The notes below the pieces were generated by a model. It saw only the letters and a program-made list of their open reading frames with translations, was not told where the DNA came from and searched no databases. Made by a program: the position numbers and the translations under genes. From contig JAQOTA010000065.1 of NCBI GenBank assembly GCA_029532415.1, positions 124,001-188,000 on the forward strand: a stretch of DNA of 64,000 bases, read 5' to 3'. How positions within the stretch are numbered: the first letter of the stretch is position 1; every line of letters starts with the position of its first letter. This document shows, one piece after another, positions 38,617 to 48,966 of the stretch. Source of the stretch: Marasmius tenuissimus. Taxonomy: Eukaryota; Basidiomycota; Agaricomycetes; Agaricales; Marasmiaceae.

Positions 38617-39915
38617 TCGTGAGCATCGGTCGATATGACTTGTGGGCTTTCTTCACTCACATGCGGGAAGTTCGTTCCGGCCCGAGTGACATTCTATGTA
38701 GGTCCAGAGTCCAGACCCTCTCAACTGGGAAGTGGCGATTTGGGGGGGTAATAGTCTTCCGCCTACCGAACCAGAGAACCGGGATGGCCACCGCGCAGGA
38801 TGACTCAGGTATGCTGTAAGCCGTATGGCGACGACTCGTTCCTCCCCCCATCCACTGTCTGGGTCTCCCAAACAATGAGATGTTATCCGAGTTCCCTCCA
38901 GATTTGATTACATCCCTTTGAACCCGTTTCAGCTCCGTGCGCTGGTCGAGTTGGTCAAGGCGAAGATCTTCGTTCCCTTTTTGGGTGAAAGCACGGGAGT
39001 CGTCGGACCACAGAAGATCCCCATCCTCCCCAGACGGTAGGTAATCGATAGTACAACGGTACTACAACCAGGTGAAATGTAGAGCCATCCGATCATGAAG
39101 TAAAAAAGCCTGCGACTGGATCAGCTCGAGATCTATAGTTCAGTCCCCCCGCAACTCACTCGCGCTCCGAGCATACGCCGTGACTATTGAAAGCCGCCAC
39201 CCTCGAAGACTTGAGCATTCCAAAGCGTCAAAGCGCGGAGATGGAAAGATAACGCACATGGAAGTAGACAACGACTCTCAATTTTTGGACTTATAACGCA
39301 GTTCGCTGGCTTCTATGCATCAAATGCCGTCAGTATTCTGTATTGACTGTTGGTCAGCGTGCAACAGAAGATTCCAATTATCAGGTCTGGGGAGGTCTAG
39401 GATGGCATGGAATAGAATTCACTCCCGAGTCCCACATCAGTTGGCCACTGTATGCAAGGAAAACTCTCTTCTTCGTTCTTTTCGAAGCTTTCCAGCGTAG
39501 ATCGTCCAAAGGCGGTTGCACGTAAATTGTTTGGAATCCTACCAGCCAATCTTACTTCCTTCATGACTGTGCACGGCTTTTCCTGCGTTTGAAATCGTTT
39601 TATAGGTCTTGACACTGGTGGTTGAATGGTAGATCACACGGTGGGTATTGGAAGGAACGGCTCAGAAGGGGTAGGCGACTGTGCAGTGGCAAGCCGGGCC
39701 CGTGTTGCGCAACGCGTCCAGCAAAACTGGTCTCGACGCGTTTGGCAGGCACTTCCCACGGCCTCTCCCCCTGGCCTTGTGGCCATGGTATTTTCTGGTT
39801 CTTTCGCCACCGCCAACATCTTCCCACACTCCACTTCATCAATGGCCATTTCTCTGAACGCCAACCGTGAAATACTCGATTGCGAACATAAACACTGTGT
39901 CAGACTCTTCTTCAC
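38400..39915 (+). repeat. Repeat X, copy 1: left arm of a 3.03-kb zero-spacer palindrome
   Basis: 1516 bp whose reverse complement follows immediately at 39916-41431; the centre reads TTCTTCAC|GTGAAGAA. At least four single-base differences separate the arms (positions 38855, 39293, 39451, 39825) and I found no length difference. Inside are only short open frames without recognisable domains on either strand, so X appears non-coding. Confidence 0.9.
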
Positions 39916-41431
39916 GTGAAGAAGAGTCTGACACAGTGTTTATGTTCGCAATCGAGTATTTCACGGTTGGCGTTCAGAGAAATGGCCATTGATGAAGTGG
40001 AGTGTAGGAAGATGTTGGCGGTGGCGAAAGAACCAGAAAATACCATGGCCACAAGGCCAGGGGGAGAGGCCGTGGGAAGTGCCTGCCAAACGCGTCGAGA
40101 CCAGTTTTGCTGGACGCGTTGCGCAACACGGGCCCGGCTTGCCACTGCACAGTCGCCTACCCCTTCTGAGCCGTTCCTTCCAATACCCACCGTGTGATCT
40201 ACCATTCAATCACCAGTGTCAAGACCTATAAAACGATTTCAAACGCAGGAAAAGCCGTGCACAGTCATGAAGGAAGTAAGATTGGCTGGTAGGATTCCAA
40301 ACAATTTACGTGCAACCGCCTTTGGACGATCTACGCTGGAAAGCTTCGAAAAGAACGAAGAAGAGAGTTTTCCTTGCATCCAGTGGCCAACTGATGTGGG
40401 ACTCGGGAGTGAATTCTATTCCATGCCATCCTAGACCTCCCCAGACCTGATAATTGGAATCTTCTGTTGCACGCTGACCAACAGTCAATACAGAATACTG
40501 ACGGCATTTGATGCATAGAAGCCAGCGAACTGCGTTAGAAGTCCAAAAATTGAGAGTCGTTGTCTACTTCCATGTGCGTTATCTTTCCATCTCCGCGCTT
40601 TGACGCTTTGGAATGCTCAAGTCTTCGAGGGTGGCGGCTTTCAATAGTCACGGCGTATGCTCGGAGCGCGAGTGAGTTGCGGGGGGACTGAACTATAGAT
40701 CTCGAGCTGATCCAGTCGCAGGCTTTTTTACTTCATGATCGGATGGCTCTACATTTCACCTGGTTGTAGTACCGTTGTACTATCGATTACCTACCGTCTG
40801 GGGAGGATGGGGATCTTCTGTGGTCCGACGACTCCCGTGCTTTCACCCAAAAAGGGAACGAAGATCTTCGCCTTGACCAACTCGACCAGCGCACGGAGCT
40901 GAAACGGGTTCAAAGGGATGTAATCAAATCTGGAGGGAACTCGGATAACATCTCATTGTTTGGGAGACCCAGACAATGGATGGGGGGAGGAACGAGTCGT
41001 CGCCATACGGCTTACAGCATACCTGAGTCATCCTGCGCGGTGGCCATCCCGGTTCTCTGGTTCGGTAGGCGGAAGACTATTACCCCCCCAAATCGCCACT
41101 TCCCAGTTGAGAGGGTCTGGACTCTGGACCTACATAGAATGTCACTCGGGCCGGAACGAACTTCCCGCATGTGAGTGAAGAAAGCCCACAAGTCATATCG
41201 ACCGATGCTCACGATCGCACTAGGAAAAAGATACCACGTTGGATGCGTTTTCGAAACTCGAAAACAGAATCAACAGTCTAAATATCTGATTTTGCGGATA
41301 TTCATGCAAAATTCAAAATTTGCAATTGATTACGCCAACTTTTCGCTGCGTTTTCGCTATAGCGAGTATTTAGAATGTTCCCTGCATTTTCGGGCTGGGC
41401 AAAAGGCATATAACGTGGTATTTTTTTCCTA
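39916..41431 (-). repeat. Repeat X, copy 2: inverted right arm, ends at assembly gap
   Basis: Reverse complement of 38400-39915. It carries four substitutions that the other two copies lack. It ends at 41431 inside the terminal inverted repeat of the second MITE copy, directly against the run of N. Confidence 0.9.
41215..41431 (-). mobile_element. Second, inverted copy of the MITE-like element, cut by the gap
   Basis: Mirror image of 38400-38616 as part of the palindrome; the last six bases of the outer repeat are missing where the N run begins. Confidence 0.6.
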
Positions 41432-41531
41432 NNNNNNNNNNNNNNNNNNNNNNNNNNNNNNNNNNNNNNNNNNNNNNNNNNNNNNNNNNNNNNNNNNNNN
41501 NNNNNNNNNNNNNNNNNNNNNNNNNNNNNNN
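41432..41531. other. 100-N assembly gap
   Basis: Exactly 100 undetermined bases, the conventional size for a scaffold join of unknown length. It lies between the inverted copy of X and the third copy. Confidence 0.99.
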
Positions 41532-42827
41532 TGAGCATCGGTCGATATGACTTGTGGGCTTTCTTCACTCACATGCGGGAAGTTCGTTCCGGCCCGAGTG
41601 ACATTCTATGTAGGTCCAGAGTCCAGACCCTCTCAACTGGGAAGTGGCGATTTGGGGGGGCAATAGTCTTCCGCCTACCGAACCAGAGAACCGGGATGGC
41701 CACCGCGCAGGATGACTCAGGTATGCTGTAAGCCGTATGGCGACGACTCGTTCCTTCCCCCATCCACTGTCTGGGTCTCCCAAACAATGAGATGTTATCC
41801 GAGTTCCCTCCAGATTTGATTACATCCCTTTGAACCCGTTTCAGCTCCGTGCGCTGGTCGAGTTGGTCAAGGCGAAGATCTTCGTTCCCTTTTTGGGTGA
41901 AAGCACGGGAGTCGTCGGACCACAGAAGATCCCCATCCTCCCCAGACGGTAGGTAATCGATAGTACAACGGTACTACAACCAGGTGAAATGTAGAGCCAT
42001 CCGATCATGAAGTAAAAAAGCCTGCGACTGGATCAGCTCGAGATCTATAGTTCAGTCCCCCCGCAACTCACTCGCGCTCCGAGCATACGCCGTGACTATT
42101 GAAAGCCGCCACCCTCGAAGACTTGAGCATTCCAAAGCGTCAAAGCGCGGAGATGGAAAGATAACGCACATGGAAGTAGACAACGACTCTCAATTTTTGG
42201 ACTTATAACGCAGTTCGCTGGCTTCTATGCATCAAATGCCGTCAGTATTCTGTATTGACTGTTGGTCAGCGTGCAACAGAAGATTCCAATTATCAGGTCT
42301 GGGGAGGTCTAGGATGGCATGGAATAGAATTCACTCCCGAGTCCCACATCAGTTGGCCACTGTATGCAAGGAAAACTCTCTTCTTCGTTCTTTTCGAAGC
42401 TTTCCAGCGTAGATCGTCCAAAGGCGGTTGCACGTAAATTGTTTGGAATCCTACCAGCCAATCTTACTTCCTTCATGACTGTGCACGGCTTTTCCTGCGT
42501 TTGAAATCGTTTTATAGGTCTTGACACTGGTGGTTGAATGGTAGATCACACGGTGGGTATTGGAAGGAACGGCTCAGAAGGGGTAGGCGACTGTGCAGTG
42601 GCAAGCCGGGCCCGTGTTGCGCAACGCGTCCAGCAAAACTGGTCTCGACGCGTTTGGCAGGCACTTCCCACGGCCTCTCCCCCTGGCCTTGTGGCCATGG
42701 TATTTTCTGGTTCTTTCGCCACCGCCAACATCTTCCCACACTCCACTTCATCAATGGCCATTTCTCTGAACGCCAACCGTGAAATACTCGATTGCGAACA
42801 TAAACACTGTGTCAGACTCTTCTTCAC
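41532..42827 (+). repeat. Repeat X, copy 3: direct copy joining unique flank
   Basis: 1296 bp matching 38620-39915 base for base in length, with at least two private substitutions (41661 T to C, 41756 C to T relative to copy 1). It starts just right of where the MITE ends in copy 1, and ends at TTCTTCAC, the same position as the palindrome centre, after which unique sequence continues (ATCTGATG). Confidence 0.9.
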
Positions 42828-43481
42828 ATCTGATGTCCTGCAGTACGGTCAAAGAAACAACCGACGCTCGTCAACAATAATTGGCTGGAGGACTAGCTTT
42901 AGGGGGCTTCACGTCAACGCGTCAACACAGACTGAGTTTCTTTCAAGGATATCATGTGTCATGTAAAATATCTGATTCTATGTAGTATATGCGTAGTGAT
43001 GTACGTGTACGATCTGCAGAGTGGCTTATTTCATGTTACAACAATTCATTGAGAGCACTGTGAAAGCACTGTAATGTTCTATGTATGATATGATTATGAT
43101 CATGATGGTGCTTGTCGAGTGCCGTTATGCAGTGGGGGAAAATGAGTGCGCCCGGCTATGAATAAAAATACAGTCCAATTTCAATCACCCCCATAAGAGT
43201 GGTATGCGACGAATGACGAAAAATAAGAGATGATGGAACGAGTCCAAGTTCCACTCGTGGCCGTAGAGAGGATGAATCGGATATGGACAAAATTCAGGGA
43301 CAAGTGGAGTATGAATGATGTAGTCACCGATACTTGGATGGAAGGTCGGTGCGAGACCATAGGCTAGCATGCAGAGGAAAGAAACGGAAGAGGCGTCCAA
43401 TAAAGAAGTCGCGTTACTTGACGAAACCCGGGGCAAATACAAGTCGAAGTCGAGGAAACGGCACTGGGCGGTTCCTAGGTC
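42828..43481. other. Unique spacer right of the repeat array
   Basis: 654 bp, mainly the 3' flank of the minus-strand cysteine-cluster gene. A minus-strand open frame at 43185-43442 has no ATG and no recognised content. Nothing else supported. Confidence 0.4.
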
Positions 43482-45867
43482 CTACATCATGGCCATCATC
43501 TTCGCCTTGACCCAGTTCGGCTGGCTGGAGTTTTCTGCAGGTGAATCGTCCAACAGCTCATCTCGCTCTTCCTCCGAGTCCTCATGCCGCTGAGGTCGCA
43601 CGGACCACTGGGCTTTTGAGAACTTGGGGTACTCCTCAGGCGGGACCCCTGGCCCGGTGCTCTTCGGTCGTGAGCTGGTCACAACTGAACCGGTTGAGCT
43701 TGCGTTAGATTTTCGTCTCTGCGGAGAAGTTGAGTTGTTCGACCGAGGAAAGGTAGAGTGCTGGGCCCACATGAAGGAAGTGGCTCTTGGAGGAGGAAGT
43801 CCGTTTGACCCTGTAGTCACGGGAACACCGTTAGGGTTCGAGGTCGTTCGATAGAGTGTTGGTCGAGAGACGCTCTCCGGCTGGATTGGCTCAGCACTTG
43901 CTTTCCCAGGCGCCATCCTCTCGACGGGAACTAGGTCTCCAGCCGACTTCCCATGCGATATTGGAGAGTCGACTGAATGATAAGGTGACCGATCGTAAAT
44001 CGTAGGAGGCATTGGCTGTGACGGTGGGCGACTCGTCGGAGGTCGACTGGGGAGAAGATCCTTCGTAGGACCCGCCGGGTCTGTCGACGCTGAGGCAGGG
44101 ACCAGGTCCCCGCGTCCGCGTAGAATCTGTGCATGATTTGCCATCTCGCAATTATCCTTCTTCACATTTCCTCCCCCGTCGCCTAAATCAAAGTCGGGAG
44201 CGTTGAATCTATCACCCATCATCTCCTTCATGCTCTTCACTAATGCGCTGATCACCTGCCCCTGCCTCTCGATCGTCTTGCTTTGATCCTGGATGACTTT
44301 GTCCTGTCGATCCAATTTGTCGAGGGCGATTTCCCAGTCTAACGCGCTTTGGGAGCGAGCCATGGTAGCACTGGTCTCTTTCACTTCGCTCATATCCATT
44401 CGCATAGTTTTCGCCATGTCAGTCAATGCGTTCAGCGTTGTAATGACAGCAGGAAGATTCGAATTAGTGGGTAGTGTCCGGGGTTCAGCGGATGGAAAGT
44501 GAGTGGTCCGGAGGGATATGTGAGGACGGGAGTTGGGCCCCATCGGGTCTGGGGTTGAGCCCTTTGAGCTCGGAGGCGTCGAGAGGTCCGAGACATTCTC
44601 GATTTCCGCAGGCTTTGCCACAGCTCTCTGTTTTCCCTTCTCGCTCGCAGGGATTTGCGGCACTTCGTCATACAAATCCGAATCGCTGTCCTCTATGTAA
44701 GGCTTGGATCGATTACCGGACCCTCTTGCAGCCTTACGCCGAGGCCGTTCCAACCGCGGTTGGTTGGTAACCTCGGTTTTCGGGCCCACGAACGCAAGGT
44801 CCGAATTGGAGCCTTTGCGCTTTGATGGTATTGTCGAGGTAGAAGCGGACGCTGATTTGGAGGCGGCGGGAAGGGGCCGCCCACCTGATTTCGATGCGGA
44901 AGCCGAGATAGACGGAGGCACTAACATGAGCACCGGGGGATCAGACGGAAGGTACGACGGGGTGGTAGAATGGGCTGGAGCGGTGGCCTGGGCTTTCTTC
45001 GAGTTTTTGAAGAGATCCATAGGTACGAAGGTTGGCGGGGCCGATATGGAGGCGCTAGGGGGAGGTGTGGCCGTCGATGAACTTGACCCTTGCCTACTGG
45101 CTGTGCCATTACTCCTACTTCCCGCGGTATGACTCCTGGTACTTTTGACGCTTACAGGATCCGAAAGAAGGTTTTTCAACGCACTCGAGGATACGGCATT
45201 GTTCTTTTTCTTCAGTTTGACAGGAGGTGTGGCGATGGTGCATTTCCAGTGATGTTGAAAGCAGGCATTGCAGGAGGATCGGGTTGCACTGCCGATGCAG
45301 GGTATATTAGACTCCTTGCACTTGAAACATGGCGGATCCTGACGGGACAGCATTAATGACCATATAGCTAAGAAGAAGTGTAACCGAAAACGCACCCGAA
45401 GGTCCCCTTCATCTATCTTGGGTCTCTTCGCTGACGGTTTCGCCTTGGCCATGCCATTAACACCTGTTGCTCCGGTGTGTGCATTGCTGGAGAAAGCAAG
45501 TTCCTGCAACTCCACCGGGCCTCCGACATCCGAGAATGATCGTTTTTGTGGAGGCTTCATCTTCGGTTTCAGCGTTACTGACTGGGCCGGTCCCGTGCCA
45601 TTCTCCACAAGCGCTGCGTCTGCGTTGCTACCTGTTGCGACACTCCTGCTCGTGTTGGTTTGCGTTCCTGCCGATTCCGCATTATGCATACTCGATAGTG
45701 TCGTAACTCCAGTCAAAATGGCTTCGGAGTCCTTGCCATTGTCAGGGGTGACCTCCGCACCAGCGTTCATGCCTAAGAACAAAGGTGGGAATCAATAATT
45801 GTGGCTTGATTGTGGCCCGAGGCAGTACGGAAAGAGAAGACGAATTACCTTCTCCGTTGGAGGACAT
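43482..45867 (-). CDS. Nuclear protein with atypical Zn2Cys6-like cysteine cluster and coiled coil
   Basis: Three exons (45849-45867, 45396-45772, 43482-45338) total 2253 nt, giving 750 aa; the first is a 19-nt start exon (MSSNGEG). At residues about 133-165 is DPPCFKCKESNIPC followed by CNACFQHHWKC: C-x2-C-x6-C-x8-C-x2-C-x6-C, the spacing of fungal binuclear zinc clusters, but without the basic residues between Cys2 and Cys3 that contact DNA in Gal4-type factors. Flanks are basic and Lys-rich (PPVKLKKKN; ERPRRKAARGSGNR), suggesting nuclear location. Residues about 480-535 form a likely coiled coil (LDKLDRQDKVIQDQSKTIER and on). The rest is Ser/Pro-rich and disordered. No fungal-specific TF domain is seen. 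Best called a putative Zn2Cys6-like DNA- or protein-binding regulator. Confidence 0.72.
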
Positions 45868-46861
45868 GGCGGTCAATTCAGGCTCTTTAAGTAACCTGAT
45901 TCCGGACTCACGAAGAGGTAGATGGAGGGAGGAGGCAAGGTACACCGCGCAATGTTTTTCTGGATTACCATGAAAGGTATTCGTTACCCACGGTATCTCA
46001 GGCTCCAGTACCTCGTAAACCCACACCACTCCTTGACTGGGGCTTAAATTGACACAAAGCCGTGGAATCTCGTGGAAATAGCTCGCATCTATTAGGTGAT
46101 GATACTTTTTTGAGTAAACAAAGCCTCTGACTGAGGTCCGGAGATGAAAATGTAATAGGCGCCCAATAAACGCTCAATTTTTCGGACTTTTCTGACTCAA
46201 CATGGGGGTCGACAATATCTTCATGTGCCCACGATGGACTTAGGGAGCTCACATCCCCTTCAAGATGCATATATACCACCTTGTACCACATACTGCAGCA
46301 CAAGGTATCCTTTAGTTCATTAACCCCGGAAGCCTAGGAACATTTGCCTCATCATTATTGGTATCTGCGAGTCTGAGTCGCCCTCAAGGCCCGGGGTATC
46401 TTCCTATAGTGCTCTGAGCCTGGCATACCTACCTTTGTGACCATGAGCTCCATGAAGCTGTGAAGACAGGTCCTGCAACGAGGCAAGTAGCAGGCGACCA
46501 TGCGGGCAAGTGCCCCTGCATTTCAGCACGGGGTTCGATGCACGGAGCCGAGTGCCAGCCACAGCCCGGAGCCCCGTCTCATGGAAACAGTTTGCCCTAA
46601 TGCGTTCTTAATATGCCAGCAGTAAATTTGAGCTTGACGATGTTACCGGAAATGACCGCGAGTGAACCACCTTCAAACCACGTCCTGGAGGGACGTCTGT
46701 TTCCCCTCAGAGTCCCTTGACATGACCAGTCGCACACAGGCCGTTATGGGTCTCCGAGGTATATTTTCAAGGGCAAGAGTTGGTACGAAGATAACATGTA
46801 GTACTGTGATACCCACAATCTCAACTCATCCCCACACTTAGATGAGACTGGATCATAGACT
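45868..46861. other. Spacer between cysteine-cluster gene and transporter relic
   Basis: About 1 kb holding the promoter of the minus-strand gene. I found no coding motif and no 5' remains of the transporter relic that starts at about 46862. Confidence 0.4.
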
Positions 46862-47225
46862 TGGCCCGCTGGCTTGACATCGCATTATATGGCCGGTAGG
46901 CGTCCTGATATAAGTTTCGTATTCCGTCACTATTGCAGGAGCCAACCTTGACGTTGAGGTCCTTCTCACCAGAGCCACCAGACAGCGAGGTCCAAACACG
47001 AAATGACGCGAGCAACAGGCCCTCGTGTTGACGAGCAACATCGGTGTCATGAATTTCACGTTTTCTGCGCGTTTGAAAAGCCGGCGATAATCTGAAGTTA
47101 AAGGTAGATCGAGACTGGTAGGGAGCGGTTGCGTTATGAGACCCGTAACGATTATGGTGAGGATGACAGTGGGGTTGGGATTTGTTTCTGTGGATGTTAC
47201 ATATATGCAGGGCTTGTTTCTTGTT
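46862..47225 (+). pseudogene. Decayed 3' fragment of the ArsB/NhaD-type transporter
   Basis: The plus strand resembles the 3' third of the transporter at 34747-36601. GGCGTCCTGATATAAG aligns with the segment encoding VGVLGVV but contains a stop. CACGAAATGACGCGAGCA aligns with CACGAAACGACACGAGCA (about 36366), and TTCACGTTTTCTGCG with TTCACGTTCTCAGCG (about 36429). The last block reads TIMVRMTVGLGFVSVDVTYM against IIVMTAVGLGIVSAEMAVLY at the transporter C-terminus. Stops, frame changes and a deletion corresponding to about 36240-36260 are present, and no 5' part is seen. It is a partial, old copy, about 10 kb from its source with the X array between. It ends about 110 bp before the FSH1 stop, transcribed convergently. 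Confidence 0.75.
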
Positions 47226-47337
47226 TTGGACAGGACGGCCCAAATAGACGGGATTGTGGATACACATCCTACTGAATAAGGCATTAGAGGGATACCATTG
47301 AGTTTACAAGGCCTATATCTAAGTGTACGTGAAACCC

Positions 47338-48535
47338 TCATGCCGACGAGACCGGCGTCGCAGTCCCAGAAGAGGGCGCTGAAGGCATCGAACTTGGTGA
47401 AGGGAGGTCCGCGTGAGGACCTTCGCGAAGATAATCTGACAAGAACTTCCTCCAATTGGCCTTGGAAGGAACGAAATGACCTGAGTACACAAGTAAGCCT
47501 CCAGACATATGGAGCTAACGGAGGAATACATACCCCCTTCGTGCTCTTCCACTCGTTTGTTGATCGTCAGATCCAATATTGATTTTGATCGTTCTTCTGG
47601 GACGATTACGTCTGTGCGGCCGATAACGTGCAAAGTAGGGGTCGAGAAGCCTGGAGCGAGGACCAGCTCGCTGAGAGGAAGTCGTGGTTTAAATCCAGCC
47701 ACGGAAACACAATATTCGCTAAATCGGATTATCAGGTACGACTGAGAGGAGCATGGATAGTTGATTTACAGCGGGGGGTGAGGAGCACGTCCATCAATCA
47801 GGAATGGTCGATAGGTTTCTGGTTTCTCAAGCTGAGGCAATAAATCTTCAGGAACGATATCAGTCGAGTCAACAAAGAGAACATACTAATGCAGCAATCA
47901 GTGTAGCGAGACCTGCTCCTTGACTGCATGAATTGGAGATCCCTTTCAGTGATCTTGGGCGAGAAACTCAGAGATGAAGATACCTAAAACCCAGTACTCC
48001 CTGCCATCAGAAGTGTCAGGTAAGTTACATAGAACAAAAAAAAATATTGGGTCACGCACGTCAAATTTGGACCCGTGTAACGTATCTCGAATGAGGTCCA
48101 ACGTTGCCTCCAATCCGATCACGACAGTCTTCGCTGCATCTTCAAACTTCCACCACCCACGGGGAGTCAAATTGGGATCCGATGCACTATCGAGAGCTTC
48201 AGGCGTGTCCCCAAACAAATCTACCGGTTGTAATACGTGAGGAGCGTCGAGGAAGACTAACGATCAGAAGAGAGCCGGCTCAGTAGCAGCAGACTGAAAT
48301 AATCGATGACACGTACCCAACTCCACGTCTTTGCATTGCTTCCTCAAAGCTGCGAGCTTATAGCATAGTGAGACCTCATTGGCATGGCCGTATGATGCTC
48401 GGTGGAGCTTACTCGTTTGCTAAAAATATGGGCATTTTGAGCGTACCTATCGAACAAACACTCGTGTCAGACACTGAGAGCGAGCAATAAAAGCTATACA
48501 TACCCATGGAGGACCAAGACTCTCTTGACAACCAT
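47338..48535 (-). CDS. FSH1: FSH1-family serine hydrolase (alpha/beta hydrolase)
   Basis: Small serine hydrolase of the yeast Fsh1-3 / human OVCA2 family; substrates in fungi are poorly defined short esters. From ATG 48535: MVVKRVLVLHGYAQNAHIFS, KRLAALRKQCKDVELVFLDA (over two introns), PHVLQPVDLFGDTPE, TPRGWWKFEDAAKTVVIG, GVLGFSQGAGLATLIAALLE (nucleophile G-F-S-Q-G, assembled over two introns), CVSVAGFKPRLPLSELVLAP, PTLHVIGRTDVIVPEERSKS (catalytic Asp), EEHEGGHFVPSKANWRKFLS (catalytic His) and a short Ser/Pro tail ending TPVSSA. All family elements are present and the frame is intact through eight exons. It shares a 431-bp divergent promoter with the NADH dehydrogenase gene. Confidence 0.9.
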
Positions 48536-48966
48536 TTCAATGAACCCCAAGAGATTTGAGAAGTATGGAGGAGAAGAACGGGCGGCATGGCCAACAGCAG
48601 TTCATCGGCCTCGACAACTCTTATCCGCCCGCGCACGCAAAGCATTTCGGCTTTTGCCGAAAGGGTTGTGGGCTCATGTTTGCCTCTTTAGCACTGTTTG
48701 CAGAGAACCACTAATGAACTCACAGTCCGCCTCAGTCCGCCTGCTGTCAGTGTTTTCCTCTAAATTCCGAGACGTTGAATGTAAATCCTCTGCGCCGGAG
48801 GGCAGCTATCGGAACAGTTTCCGAAATTGCCCGCAAAAGCGGAGTCGGGCATTGCAGTTGCCCGTGACGGTACCGCTTTCATCATAGGTTTGTTTATCTG
48901 CTGAAAAACCATTCTCCTTTACATATCTGGCTCCTGCGAGAGCCAAGCTTCACGGAACTATCACTC
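48536..48966. promoter_or_regulatory. Shared divergent promoter of FSH1 and NADH dehydrogenase
   Basis: 431 bp between ATGs at 48535 (-) and 48967 (+). No TATA box stands out on either strand; a protein-like frame from about 48525 is the shadow of the FSH1 first exon and leader. Confidence 0.4.

Noticed and set aside
38619..42966. Many 60-142 codon frames repeated in the X copies as possible transposon genes
   Set aside because: No transposase, helicase or RT motif; both strands are about equally open and the frames are short. Repetition explains their recurrence.
46531..46560. GGTTCGA string as a tRNA B box
   Set aside because: No A box or cloverleaf around it on either strand.
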